In this document: piece after piece, positions 45,461 through 56,339 of the stretch
How the letters are laid out: the number at the start of each line of letters is the position of its first letter
How positions within the stretch are numbered: position 1 is the first letter of the stretch
From: Ligula intestinalis
Lineage: Eukaryota; Platyhelminthes; Cestoda; Diphyllobothriidea; Diphyllobothriidae
DNA length: 64,000 bases
Assembly (NCBI GenBank): GCA_036362985.1
Contig: JAYGXS010000002.1
Location: 91,362,145-91,426,144, forward strand
Reading direction: 5' to 3'
The notes under the pieces: model-generated
What the model saw: the letters and a program-made list of their open reading frames with translations, nothing else
Databases searched by the model: none
Told to the model about the DNA's origin: nothing
Made by a program: the position numbers and the translations under genes

Positions 45461-47260
45461 TGAAAAAGGTTGGTTGGTTGGTAGCCCATGTTGGATCAGG
45501 GGTTCCCGCCGGAGTCAAAACTGGGTGCAGTTGGGAGACGGAGAAAAGCCGCGACCTCGGCCGGCTTGAGCCAAAGGTCCTCGGGGGTGAGTTGGGTGCC
45601 TCGCCGGGAACTGAAGGCAAACAGATGCTGACAGTAATGTGGAGAAGCGCCGCAGTCGGGTATAGAAGGTACTGTTGGTACTGGCGAAGGAGCATGCAGC
45701 GGCCGCTGCGAAGCTGTGCCAGGGTACAACGAGTCACTCGTGGGAGATGACGTTCCGAGGTGACAATCAGAGGTGGATAGCCACCCAGGAGGGCCGGGGA
45801 ATGGTAGCTGGATATTGCGTCCGTAACTGCTCTCTGGTGAAGGCGCTGGTAGCCTGTCCTGATGGCGGAGCCATCAACGGGTAGGTCTGAGAGAGACGAG
45901 GCGACAGCTGCCTTGTGGAGACCTCGGATAGACATCCGAACGTTACGGCTAGGCTCGGGAGCGTTGCAACGATGGTGGTTCGGATGGTCAGGTTGTGAAC
46001 AGGTCCACCAGAACTGCTGGCCGAGGAGTTTGTTGTGTGCGGCGACCGGCAGGACAGAAACCTCCTTATGAAGGTGATCGATGGGTGACATTTTATAGCA
46101 GCCCGGGATCGTGCGGAGGGCACCATTCTGTGCTGACTGAAGGCGGTGGAGGCTGGAGGAGCTGATTGTGGGAGACCAGATTAATGCCGCATAGGTGAGA
46201 TGCGGCTTGGCCATTGCATTGAATGTGGTCGTCAGCAACTGTTTCGCGCAGCCACAGGAAGTGCCCGCGAGAGCCTTGAGGACCTTGGTGCACCTGCTCA
46301 CTTTGCTTGCGACATCCCTTGCATGGTCTGTGAACGTGAAGAGTGGATCTAAACGGACGCCGAGGAGCTTGGGCTTTCGGACCAGCGGTAAAGGCTCATC
46401 GTTGATGATATCCGGGTGGCGATTGAACTCCTTCGGATCCAGCGTGAAAACAGTGACGGACGACTTGGTAGCCGAAATCGACATCCCGCGCTGAGTGGGG
46501 TAGTCCACAATGTTAGGCATGAATTCTGAGAGGACCTGTGCAGCCTCATCAATGTTATGGTTCTGGCAGAAGATGGTGACATCATCCGCGTATGATACCA
46601 CTTTGGTGGGTGCCGGAGGGAGTGGGCGTTCCCGCATGTAAATGTTGAACAGTGTCGGGCTGAGCACAGAGCCTTGAGGAACACTGCAGGTCTGCTTACG
46701 GGGCTTGGAGAGAGTGCCGTGGAAAAGGACAAGATCGTGGCGGCCACGGATATAAGCCGCCAACCATCGGACCAGGCCAGTCGGGACGTTGAGGGAGACC
46801 AAGTCCTGCAGGAGCTGATCGTGGCGGACGCAGTCAAAGGCTCGCGACAGGTCAATTGAGACAGCCATGGTCCGCGAAGCGGGCTTCTGTTGATTGAAGC
46901 CCTCGAGGATGGCGTCGCTGAGCTTGAAAAGAGCCGTTGTTGTGCCACGACCCGACCTGAAACCATGTTGGTGGCTGGACAGATCCGCTGCAAACGTCAG
47001 AATTGGAAGAAGAAGTCTTTCCAAAATTTTCGCCAGTGGACTGAGGAGGGCGATTGGGCGATAGGACGTCGCTTGACAGGGGGTCCTTGCCAGCTTTGAC
47101 CAGGGGAATGATGGTGGCCTGGCGCCAGCAATCGGGGATGATTGAACTGGCCAGCGAAAGATTGAAAATGGCTGCAGCACTGCTGCGTTCCGACGTAGAT
47201 GCTTCGTCCGTAACAGTACCAGAAGTCCCTGTCGTGGCACTAGGCCTTTCGGCCGCGTGA
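45461..47260 (-). pseudogene. Jockey/CR1-like non-LTR retrotransposon ORF2, 5'-truncated and frameshifted
   Basis: The 602-codon minus frame (47240-45432) carries an RT: SYRPIALLSPLAKILERLL (residues 59-77), HGFRSGRGTTTALF, SIDLSRAFD with the first catalytic Asp (130), SVPQGSVLSPTLFNIY and YADD at residues 217-220, then the RT thumb and a C-terminal LAQLRSGRCMLLRQYQ block. Two frameshifts are visible. Before residue 59 the homologous reading (IIPDCWRQATIIPLVKAG) lies in another frame near 47100. After about 45680 the true end (CGASPHYCQHLFAFSS, then DLWLKPAEVAAFLRLPT) also moves frame and has lost a CPNC pair. No endonuclease domain remains. The RT copies its own RNA in the nucleus at a target nick. 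Sister 3' ends are at 18505-19015 and 61885-62560. Confidence 0.9.
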
Positions 47261-47370
47261 CCTAGCTCCTAAAGATTGCTTCCGGTCTGTATGCAACTGT
47301 GAATGTCGTTACTGACGGCATCCGAGACTTTCTTCACGTACGAGAGTGCTCGCCAACATTTGGGGTTGGT

Positions 47371-47640
47371 TTAAGTTTCTCCTTCGTTGCGTTCAAGCCT
47401 ACAGCGGCAGACGAAGTTATGCGAGTAACTATTCACTCTAAGCACCCGTTGAATATATTGTAGTTTAGCAACTTGGTCCTCCGGCTCACTGCAGTGCGTC
47501 TGGACACGTTGATATAGTGTACATACGCAGTTGCGTTTGTGGCTGATCGGATGGTTACTGTTGAATCTCAGTACTTGCGTCGTGTTGGTCTCTTTCCTGA
47601 GAGATATTTTTTTATTAGTCTTTTCGGTGAAAGAGGACAT
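47371..47640 (-). pseudogene. PLE RT thumb fragment (third family)
   Basis: The minus frame reads LRKETNTTQVLRFNSNHPIS, HKRNCVCTLYQRVQTHCSEP, YIQRVLRVNSYSHNF. This is the conserved region between the RT palm and the GIY-YIG domain in PLEs. A paralogue with stops lies at 48800-49135. Confidence 0.82.
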
Positions 47641-47670
47641 CGAGAAAGGTTAATTTTTTCATTATTAAGT

Positions 47671-47798
47671 TGGTTTGGCAGATTTGCTTAATTTGAGTTG
47701 ACCCAAGTGTGAAAAACTCTAGGCGTTTGGCGGGATTTGAACCCGCGCATCAGAGAAAGCCTTTGCCGGAGGCTAACGCTCTACCGCTAAGCTACACA
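47671..47798 (-). repeat. SINE-B copy, best preserved
   Basis: Minus strand: a tRNA-like head TGTAGCTTAGCGGTAGAGCG with A box, an anticodon-loop region, a B box GCGGGTTCAAATCCCGCC, then the tail GAGTTTTTCACACTTGGGTC and AAGCAAATCTGCCAAACC. The 5' end does not pair with the 3' acceptor side (CCAAACGCC), so it is a SINE rather than a functional tRNA. Confidence 0.75.
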
Positions 47799-48000
47799 TT
47801 CAGGGCATTGATAGATTTTTTGTACGTTTAAATGTTACGGCAAAACCCTGTGCACACACAAACAGTTTCTGCTACCGTTCTGTGTATATGTCTCTGATGA
47901 TGAATCCGCGACAGATTTCGAAACGTCAGGCGGATACGCACATTGTCCCAGCGATCGAGTCGTCTTCTACTTCTCAATGGCAGCATACTTCCTGAGGTTG
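47799..48000 (+). repeat. PLE-type terminal repeat with hammerhead-like motif
   Basis: Nearly identical to 50028-50215. It has ATTGATAGATTTTTTGTACG, a GTTTCTGCTACCGTTCTGTG block, CTGATGATGAATC-cgcgaca-GATTTCGAAACGTCAGG at 47894-47930, then TTGTCCCAGCGATCGAGTCG and a CTTCTACTTCTC end. Confidence 0.85.
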
Positions 48001-48564
48001 AAGTTGCCTGCGTTCGTACTGCGCGCCTGTCGCTTCGCCTCAGGCTGCCTTATTTGGTTGACTTTAGGGAGAGCTGTTTCAGTTTTCACAACAAGTTTTC
48101 AAGTCTGCTGGACATGAGCAGGGATTCCAGCAGTCTCTTGCATAATTGAGTGAAGTTTTCAAGGTGTCCTTGTATCGTCTCCTTTGTCTACCCGGACTAT
48201 ACAAGAGTCACTTGGGCTGATATTCAATATCCATTAGTAAGATGTGGTCACCCTATCGGATATGAGACTGGTTCAGCCTAAAAAGACACCGAGCTAGATG
48301 ACCTGGGTATTCGAAATCCATTTCTTCAATTACATTTTAGGGTTCTTCAAAGGCCGTTTCATTGAAATTGGTCAACTTTCTAGCCTGACTTTGGTAAAAG
48401 CGTTCAGGCTGCTGAACGAAGTTAACAGGCAAGTTTCAGGAAGCGATCATTTGCATATAGCATTTATTGCCTGAACTTTCTGATCTTTGCTTTAACTCAT
48501 CCTCAGAGGCATTCGCAGATATGAAGTCCTCTCTGAAGACCTACTCTACCTTTGGCGGAACAAC
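48001..48564. other. Unassigned stretch
   Basis: No supportable gene or repeat. Confidence 0.35.
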
Positions 48565-48779
48565 CTATGAGCAGATGAAAGACATGCTAATGGGCTTGCC
48601 AACTTCGAGATCAATAACTGAGGTGGTCCTAAAACGGTTGGGGTATTGGTCTTCCGACACCACAGACCGACATTCTGGGCTCACTATTTTGATTATAGTT
48701 TCACCGTTTTTGAAGGGGACCAAGAATAAGAATTCAAAGATAATCTCAACGCCGTCTTCCCAGACATGCATGATCTGAC

Positions 48780-49140
48780 GCCTTATGGTTGCTTAAGGTC
48801 TGTGTGCGACTCCAAATCCAAGTGGTGCGAGAAGGCGGCCGACAGCCTCTGAGACGTTTTTGACGTACAAGATCGTTCGCCAAATTCTGCGGTTGGTGCG
48901 ATTTTGTTGGCAATCTCGTTTGCGCAAGCACTGGTTGGCGAAGTTGCGCGGGTAGCTATTTCCTCTGAACACCCATCGAAGGTATTGTACGTCGACAACT
49001 TAATCTTTTGGCCCACTGCAGTGCGTCTCAACATGCCGATAGAGCGTCCTTACGCAACTGCGTTTGTGGCTGATTGGGTGGTTGCTGTTGTAATTCAGTA
49101 CTTGCATCGTGTTTGTCACCTTCCTGAGTACTTTAGTCTT
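48780..49140 (-). pseudogene. PLE RT thumb and linker fragment (third family)
   Basis: Minus strand from 49135: KVTNTMQVLNYNSNHPISHK, RSCVRTLYRHVETHCSGP, a stop, QYLRWVFRGNSYPRNFANQC, then the linker ending LAPLGFGVAHRP, a stop, and ATIRRQIM. That linker is what should precede the GIY-YIG domain; the matching GIY-YIG starts on the opposite strand at about 49575 with TIRRQIMKPKDPLPRQETSG. Confidence 0.82.
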
Positions 49141-49329
49141 TAGGCCATCGTAAACACCCATTCGAGGTCCTGATTGGCCTCGTAAGACCCCTTCGAATGC
49201 ATCGCAATGTCAGCTCGATTAAGCCACCGATAAGTTTGATTATCAGTTTCAACGAGGTCCACCGTGTGCTCTACGGTAGGGTGGTACAGCGACGGGGACT
49301 TGCACTGGATTAAAGCGAGACTGCATCTA

Positions 49330-49560
49330 CCTCACTCTCTGCTCCAACGCCCCACCTAGATCTGTTATCAAGCCAGAGTCGAGAAGGACGGAGGCGGTAA
49401 ATAACCCTATCATCGCTAATGCAAGCGTACATGCGAGTCCCAGGAAGTAATTGAGAAGTAGAAGACGGCTCGATCGCTGGGATTCCCCGAGCGGCGATTT
49501 TTTTGGCCACATTTAGTCTTAACACCGAATATGGATTGGGTAAATCGTTGCACACAGGCC
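49330..49560 (-). pseudogene. PLE 3' end plus terminal repeat, inverted
   Basis: Minus strand: NDLPNPYSVLRLNVAKKIAA (end of the PLE polyprotein), then ATCCCAGCGATCGAGCCGTC, a CTTCTACTTCTC tract and a TTACTTCCTGGGACTCGCAT block. The last block matches the reverse of 56340-56370. It lies head to head with the PLE copy that begins at about 49560. Confidence 0.75.
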
Positions 49561-50008
49561 GTAAGCAACCATAAGGCGTCAGATCATGAAACCGAAAGAC
49601 CCACTGCCACGGCAAGAAACATCTGGAGTCGTCTACAGGATCTGGTGCAGTTGTGGGCAAGGCAACTATGTCGGAGAAACTGGCAGGCTTCTCAAGACGC
49701 GAATTGCCGAACACGCGGCAGCAGTGCGGCGAAATGATACCAATTCGCAAGTTGCAGCTCAGTCGACGAGACCCGGACACACATTCAAATTTGATGAGGC
49801 CAAAATTCTCGCAAGAGGTGACAAGCAGGTGAGCCGAGAATTACTTGAGTCGTGGTTCACGGGCCCCCAATCCATCAACAAGTGCAACGACTTGCCCAAT
49901 CCATATTCGGTGCTGAGACTAAATTTGGCCACAGCAAATCGCCGCTCGGGGAACAGACAGCCCATCACATCGTCTTATGTCAATACCGCAGGGTCAAATG
50001 GTCATTGA
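49561..50008 (+). pseudogene. PLE GIY-YIG endonuclease domain and C-terminus (third family)
   Basis: A 140-codon frame from 49586 with a well-preserved GIY-YIG domain: VVY at residues 15-17, the CxC pair at 21 and 23, YVG at 28-30 and R34, then RTRIAEH-type helix residues (KTRIAEHAAAVRR). GHTFKFDEAKILARGD and ELLESWFTGPQSINKCNDLP, NPYSVLRLNL complete the C-terminus. It is open throughout. The RT part is missing on this strand. It nicks target DNA for PLE insertion in an intact element. The 3' side runs directly into the terminal repeat at 50028. Confidence 0.87.
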
Positions 50009-50027
50009 TGCGCAACGAATAAGCGCA

Positions 50028-50215
50028 CATTCAGGGCATTGATCGATTTTTTTTGTACGTTTAAATGTTACGGCAAAACCCTGTGCACATACAAACAGTT
50101 TCTGCTACCGTTCTGTGAGTATGTCTCTGATTATGAATCCGCGACAGATTTCGAAGCGTCAGGCGAATAAGCACATTGTCCCAGCGATCGAGTCGTCTTC
50201 CACTTCTCAAACCAA
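50028..50215 (+). repeat. PLE 3' terminal repeat with hammerhead-like motif
   Basis: Follows the GIY-YIG frame directly, as expected for the downstream terminal repeat of a PLE. The motif is at 50127-50163 (CTGATTATGAATC...GATTTCGAAGCGTCAGG), with two changes in the normally fixed residues compared with 47894. Confidence 0.85.
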
Positions 50216-51310
50216 TAATCTGTACAATAACCCCCCTTCCCTTCCATGAGGATGTCCCTTAAATCTGTTTTCATTGTAATATGAAGTTCTTTTGCTCATT
50301 TGCCTTGACTGGACCCTTTCTTACCCGCCATCGGGTATTCAGAGGGGATCTGCCATCAGTGTCCTGTGATCGCGTATTTCAATTTTACTGCAGACGATGG
50401 GAGAACAGGGGGAGCGGGCCTCGACTAGCACCCAGCATGTCTACCTACACTGTGTTCGTGCGTACAGCCAAGCGCTTATCGGCGTCCTGAGTTGGATAAA
50501 ATGGACACTAATAGAGGCTTGCCTTCGTGCTCTGCAGAATGGATGAAGAGCATGCTGTTGGGGTCGGTTGACACTAAGATACGGACGTGCGTCTGAGTGA
50601 CTTGATCAAGAATGCGTCAGCATTTGGAGTTTATTGACCGGACACCATTTAAGGACTCGTAGTACCAGAATATGGTAAAAAGAAGACATGCAGATTTGTG
50701 GGATACGATGTGTTCCGGTCAGATAATAGGCGTTGAAACGTATTCCAACATGTATAAGCTGGTGAATAGGATAAGGCGTGGAAGGCCAAAGTGTTAGGAA
50801 TAATTTACTAAGAGATAACAAGCGCAGAATGTAATTAATATGCAAGTGACTCCCAGACAAGTGCAGTCCAGCCATGAGTGGGCCGGAGTCCAGAGTCGCA
50901 TTCCGGCAAGTAGATCACCGGGTCTGGAGGTCTGCAACCGAACAGTAGATCGTCGGGTCGGGGAGTGACTGAGCGTAAAAAACTCCCCCGCATCTTTTGC
51001 ACTGGTCTCACCTTGAGAAGTGATTGGCTAGTGAGGCCAGACAAGTCCCAACCTTAAGTGGAGGCTTTGACTGTCGTGCCTCGCGTCCGCTTGATGGTCA
51101 CGCTAGACATGGCTTGTCCCCGAGGCGTCCGAGGAAAGCATGACTAAGAATAAGTGGTCGCTACAGGGTCATACAATGTCAGAATAATGAACTGATACTG
51201 TGGCATAGACGCGTACACCGATCTGTCAGAGGACCCACTCGTCCCCCATATTGCCTTTAGAGCTCTCTCCCTCTCGAGCATCCACCGCGAGGTGGCTAGA
51301 ATATAGGTAG
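50216..51310. other. Unassigned stretch
   Basis: A GC-richer segment at about 50840-51140 may be an old repeat, but no second copy occurs here. No gene was supported. Confidence 0.35.
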
Positions 51311-51493
51311 ACCATGAGCTCGTAGCTCAAACGTTAGGACGTTCGCCCTGACGGGAGAGATCGCGAGTTCAAATCTCGGTGTGGCAGCAATTTCCGCTGC
51401 CATACTGGGGTTGGGTATCACTAGCCGATGATGCTTAACAAGGCAGAAAAGGCCTTGTAGTGTCCCCTGTCTTTGCTGGTAATGTCCTTCTGA
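51311..51493 (+). repeat. SINE-A copy
   Basis: The head CGTAGCTCAAACGTTAGGAC and B box GAGTTCAAATCTC are followed by GCAATTTCCGCTGCCATAC, then GGGTATCACTAGCCGATGAT, the AAGGCAGAAAAGGCCTTGTA body and GGTAATGTCCTT. It is more diverged than 38378-38565. Confidence 0.82.
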
Positions 51494-52389
51494 ACTGATA
51501 CTGTATAAAATAGCAAGAATGCACTAGGCAGTGATCAAAGACAGTAAAAAAATAGGCACAAGGTCACTGACTTACATGAGAGAAAGTGCTTCAGTGCACT
51601 CTTCGTTGCGGTAGGAAATATGCGAAGGAACTATATGGAAGCGCCAGACGTTCTGGGTTAGTAAAATACCAATTGGTGGCGTAATTTTGTCATCCTTTGA
51701 AATGAGGACCAGATTAATATGGCCCTTAAGTCAAATTTTCGAACATGAAATCCGAAACAATGTATCGCATCCGTAGGTAAAAGTCTAATACCACTTACCT
51801 CGCGGCACCCAGTCTCACCGCCAGCTTGCCTGAGTCAATTTTTTACCGGAATGTCCGGCAGAGAGAGTTAAGTTTATGCATCTTAGGTTTTTCACCTGGA
51901 TTCCTTACTAACAAGGGGAGCATTTTAGCTACCACGAACTTATAAAAGTCTAACTTGGAAGATGGTCAATGGATGGAACAAAGCTAATTGGGAGACAGTC
52001 AAACTGGCCTTTAGGATACTGTGCTAGAATTGCCCTCGAATACTTCAAAAATTGCCCCTAGGATGCCGTTGTCCTTGATACCTCAAGAATTAATCTGCAT
52101 TTCCATATATAATGGAAGAAATTAGATAGGTATTTCAGAAAACAAGGCTTGTCCTTTTTATAGATGTCAATTTGGTTTTTATGTTCTTCCGCCTACTAGA
52201 GATGCCTAGGCAGTTATCTGTTCAACATTGGATCCCCAAACTCTTTTTTACTAGTAAGACGCTCCAGCACTTCTCTCATGAGAAGGTAATCTGGTTATTG
52301 CCGGGAACTTTGGATTTGTCGTCTGCTCTAAAGGGGATGACCGATTGAATGCTGTCATAGAACCCGTTCACATTGCCTGTAATTGTAGC
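51494..52389. other. Mostly unassigned; part repeated at 54893
   Basis: Bases about 51945-52115 match 54893-55045 (CTTGGAAG..., then CTAGGATGCCGTTGTCCT). The remainder shows nothing supportable. Confidence 0.45.
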
Positions 52390-53270
52390 CATCTACATAA
52401 ACGACTGTGTCCGCGAACTGGATTGTGGTATCGCCATGTTTGCCGATGATATAAAGCTTTGGGGCGTAATTCGAACTGTGGCTGACGAAGTGCACTTACA
52501 GGAATAATTAAATAGACTTCAAAAATGGTCGGCGAACTGGCTCTTACCGTTCAATGAGAGCAAGTGCACCACCATTCGAGTTGGCAAATGCGGTTCTTCA
52601 AACGGCACGGCTTACCGACTGAATGACATACCATTGAAGGAAGTGAACGCCCAGAAAGACTTGGGAGTCTGGATCACGCCCTCGCTTAAACCCTCCCTGT
52701 ATTGCACAAAGGTAGCCAAGTCCGCGATGTCGATCCTATACCTCGTCAGACGAGCTTTTTCTACCTTCAATGAAGAGTGTTTCACAAAAAGTCTTCGGAA
52801 CCTTCGTACGACCGCACCTAGAATCCGCTATCCAAGCTTGGAGACCCTGGGCCACGAAAGACATCAACATCCTCGAAAAGGTGCAAAGGCGCGCAACCAA
52901 ACTTGTTATGGGGCAGGGCTCGCAGCCTTATGAAACACGGCTGTCGAATCTCAACCTCTTCCCATTGCGCTACAGGCGGCTTCGGGGGGACCTGATACTA
53001 GCATTCCGCGCATTTCGTCTTCGAGACTGCTGTCTTATAGCAGGGGATTTTTTCGAATTAGCACTGACCATGAATCTGAGGGGTCATCCTCTCAAATTAA
53101 GGGTGACAGGGGCCAGGCTGGACACTCGGAAACACTTCTTCTCAAAAAGGGTGGTCGGAGCGTGGAATGTGCTTCCTCAGGACGTCGAGGTGTCGGAATC
53201 GCTAGAGGGTTTTAAGCGAAAACTGGATCGATATAGCAGTGCACGATGGATTGGAACTGACAATTTATAA
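52390..53270 (+). pseudogene. CR1-like non-LTR retrotransposon ORF2, 3' third
   Basis: Starts in the RT palm with IYINDCVRE and MFADDIKLWG (the F/YADD catalytic box, about 52436-52465). It goes on through LNRLQKWSANWLLPFNESKC, AQKDLGVWI, FVRPHLESAIQAWRPW, LEKVQRRATKLV, LRYRRLRGDLI and ends RKHFFSKRVVGAWNVLPQDV, SLEGFKRKLDRY. This order is typical of CR1-group elements. A stop at 52505 and one apparent extra A in the A-run near 52787 break the frame; otherwise it is intact to the stop at 53268. It is 5'-truncated, as usual for target-primed insertions. Confidence 0.88.
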
Positions 53271-53274
53271 TAAT

Positions 53275-53890
53275 ACTTTCAATTTTTCAGTAGTATTAGT
53301 TTTTATATCCATTCACGTTTGCTATTTATAACGCCCTCCCACGCATAGCTTCATGCGAAGGTCTCCGCGGTCTACCCTACTTGGCTATCTGCGTACCGTG
53401 ATTACCCCGCTAGCGATATTATCAGCCAGACCTGATGGCCTAAACATTCACCCTTGGTTTGACCCAAAGCGGACTGTCAACGATCTGGACGGCTGCCTCT
53501 GTTTTTCCAGTTCCGTTGGCGGACCCTGCAATCAACAAGGAAGAATCAGGACGTGGCTTCCACGCGGTGATGATCCTGGGAACCTTTGCAATGCCCCCCC
53601 CCCCCGTTGGAACCCTTTTTTCGCCTTTATCCCACGCATTACCCCCACAAGAGCGACAGTTTTCCTCCTAAAAATCCCTGAGGAGTTTTTTCACTGTCGG
53701 CTCCTATTTTCTTCCTATGACACAGGACAACTGGCCTCGCCAACAGACTGAGAAACAAATTTTCTGCTACCACTGCACATATGTACAAATAGGGCACTCA
53801 AAGGAATTTTTCCTGCATATCCCGCAATATACTGATACTGATACTGATGATACTTTAAATTAAGCAGCCTGTGGTGACTCACTCCACGTA
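53275..53890. other. Unassigned stretch
   Basis: Contains a C-run at 53597 and no supportable gene. Confidence 0.35.
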
Positions 53891-54109
53891 AGCAAGCATG
53901 CTCGAAGACCCACCGCTCCTAACGTGTGCGAGCACTGTAGGCAGCCTCTGCAACAACCAATCACAGATGTTGCAAAAGCTGGTCTCTTTCGGCGGTGAAC
54001 AAGACGCAGGCACGCATAGGTCGATGCAGTCTGTCCGGCTAATAACCTTCAAGGCAAATAGACAGTGCCCGTTCTCGCTGCAGCTCGCATGCCACATGCT
54101 AACACCCCA

Positions 54110-54600
54110 CTTGGAAATATAAGCGAACATGCGTCTCCCAGGGAGCAATCGAGAAGAAGAAGACTCAACTCTACTTGAGTCATGGTTCATGGGCCCCAAT
54201 CCATACAAAAGTGCAACGATTTGCCCAATCCATATTCGGTGCTGAGACTCAATTTGGCCAAGGCACGTCGTCACTTGAGGAACGGGAAAGCCACCGTCTC
54301 ACCATACGCCAATACCGGAGAGCCAGACGGCCCGAGCCCACCGCCCATGATGAAAGTTCAACAAGTCAGAGCCCGCGTGCCGTCCGGCAAGCAATCCACG
54401 CGCAAGAAGGCAATTAACGTGAATTGTCGCTGTATGTTTGCAGTAATGAATGCATCCTATAAATACTGCAAACTCCTGCGCCTGCTCTACCTGTTTCGGC
54501 TACTCATGTTTCTGATGATGAATCCGCGACGGATGTCGTAACGTAAGGCGAATAAACATATTGTCCCACTGATCGAGTCTTCTTCTTCTCAACCCCAATT
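54110..54600 (+). pseudogene. PLE C-terminus and 3' terminal repeat, with inverted terminal piece
   Basis: At 54110-54165 a reversed terminal-repeat piece (ACATGCGTCTCCCAGGGAGC, AGAAGAAGAAGACTC) leads into the PLE C-terminus ESWFMGPQSIQKCNDLP-like, NPYSVLRLNLAK (54175-54260). After that comes the terminal repeat: CGCAAGAAGGCAATTAACGT, a TATA-like CTATAAATACTGC near 54458 and the hammerhead-like motif at 54512-54548. Here GAAAC is changed to GTAAC. Confidence 0.8.
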
Positions 54601-54697
54601 AGACTCGACTGGCTCTCCTTGCTGGTTGTATGTTCTCCAAGTCTGACCGATTCGTCATTGGATTAGCTAAAAGGGAATGGACTCGGCTGCCAGGGTG

Positions 54698-54891
54698 AAC
54701 GCATTCCCGCTAGAATTATTGATCTAGGAACAGGCAATCTCAAANNNNNNNNNNNNNNNNNNNNNNNNNNNNNNNNNNNNNNNNNNNNNNNNNNNNNNNN
54801 NNNNNNNNNNNNNNNNNNNNNNNNNNNNNNNNNNNNNNNNNNNNAACGCATTCCCGCTAGAATTATTGATCTAGGAACAGGCAATCTCAAA
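54698..54891 (+). repeat. 47-bp direct duplication around a gap
   Basis: Bases 54698-54744 and 54845-54891 are identical and are separated only by 100 N. The two contig ends evidently overlap and were not merged. Confidence 0.95.
54745..54844. other. Assembly gap (100 N)
   Basis: Exactly 100 unknown bases. Given the identical flanks, there may be no missing sequence at all. Confidence 0.99.
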
Positions 54892-54892
54892 G

Positions 54893-55045
54893 TCTAGCTT
54901 GGAAGGTTTTCAACTGATAGAACAAACCTTATTGTCAGACTGTATTGCCCCCTCAAGTTGGCCTTTATGGCACTGTATGAAGAATGTCCTCGAATGCCTC
55001 AAACATTTCTCCTAGGATGCCGTTGTCCTGAATACAGGTTCCATC
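54893..55045 (+). repeat. Unclassified repeat, second copy of 51945-52115
   Basis: Shares GTCTAGCTTGGAAGG, TGTCCTCGAATGCCTCAAA and CTAGGATGCCGTTGTCCT with 51945-52115, in the same orientation. Family unknown. Confidence 0.6.
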
Positions 55046-56335
55046 AGTTGTTGATTGTTTTTGTTGAGGTGATTTTGGTGTATTCTAATTAGGACAACTT
55101 TCAGGGTATCGACTTTTTTCATCCAAATCTCTCCGTGATACAAAGCTGAAACCCACTAGAGCGCCTGGCAATGAAGTAGCACGCTGTAGTTGATCCTAAT
55201 GAAGCCCCCTTTTACGTATTTAAAGACAAGCTTCAATATTTTCTATGATCAAATTAGGTCTAGCACACAAATTTGTCGGTTTTGGTGACGCTTCGTCTAC
55301 TCACATCAGAGTGCGGATGATTATCGTCATGAGATACTTTTTTTAAGTCTCTTGCTAAAGTAAAGGGCTGATATTCTACCGTGAAATTGGATCGGATCAA
55401 TTAACTCCGCTCCCACTTGAGGTAAAAAGTACTGAACTGATGCTGTAGTACATATCCGTCTGTGTGCAATTTGCAAGAGGCCGTATTAGGCGATAACGCT
55501 AAATAATATCATACCTAAAACGTCCAGTGAACTTTGAACCTTTGTGTACGCTAGCCAAACACTCAATTAATATTCTTGATATCTGCCTGACGTTTGGGAA
55601 ATTAGTAAACCGACGGCCCGAAACTTTCGCCTGAAAGACTTATTCCAATCGTTGGCCCTGGAATTGGCGTCGCGTGTTCTCCACTCCTGGTTACTTGTAC
55701 ACTATGTGTTACTTATATGTATTAAGTAAAACGTTTATCAAACTTAATGAAATGATGAGTGGAAACTTCGGGCGCAAGTAACTAAGGGGATTTATGTGCA
55801 GTTGGTCCTCTGCACACGGCCTAGGAATAAAGGTGTATTGAATACCACCTAAATTCGATTGATCATCTAATAAGTTAGTCATATTGGATGAGAACGAGTC
55901 GGATAAGATGCTGCTACAGGACGAATCGTAAATTCCATGTGGTACGTTCCAGTCAATATATCGTAATTGTAATCCTTCCGCGCTATCTTTAGCGCGTTTT
56001 CATCAACAAACGTCTATGCAACGAAAAAACACCACTTAATGTGGAAACTCGATGTATCATCAATTCTGGGCTTCCTGTTATCGAACTGCCGTTCTATCTT
56101 CAAAAAAACTCACGGTATGTAGCTAATCTTGTTAATATAAGAACACGCTAATGTTATAGCCAATTGTCTTCAACGGACATAGTAAAATAGGAAATGTTAC
56201 TCGCAACTTAGGACGCTTACACTTTTCTCTTGCTTTCAAAATGATAGAAGATTCTCATAACATAGCAGAGGTGGACGGGTGACCACTTTTATTAGCCAAA
56301 CTTTGTGTAAAAACTCTAAGTCCTTGCTAATACAA
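55046..56335. other. Unassigned stretch
   Basis: AT-rich with no supportable gene or repeat. Confidence 0.35.
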
Positions 56336-56339
56336 GCAA

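Noticed and set aside
47700..47795. tRNA gene on the minus strand
   Set aside because: The T arm is perfect, but the 5' end does not pair with the 3' acceptor side, and the tail is repeated at 13173 and 8102.
54663..54890. Minus open frame across the second gap with a repeated peptide
   Set aside because: The repetition is the 47-bp contig overlap, not a protein repeat.
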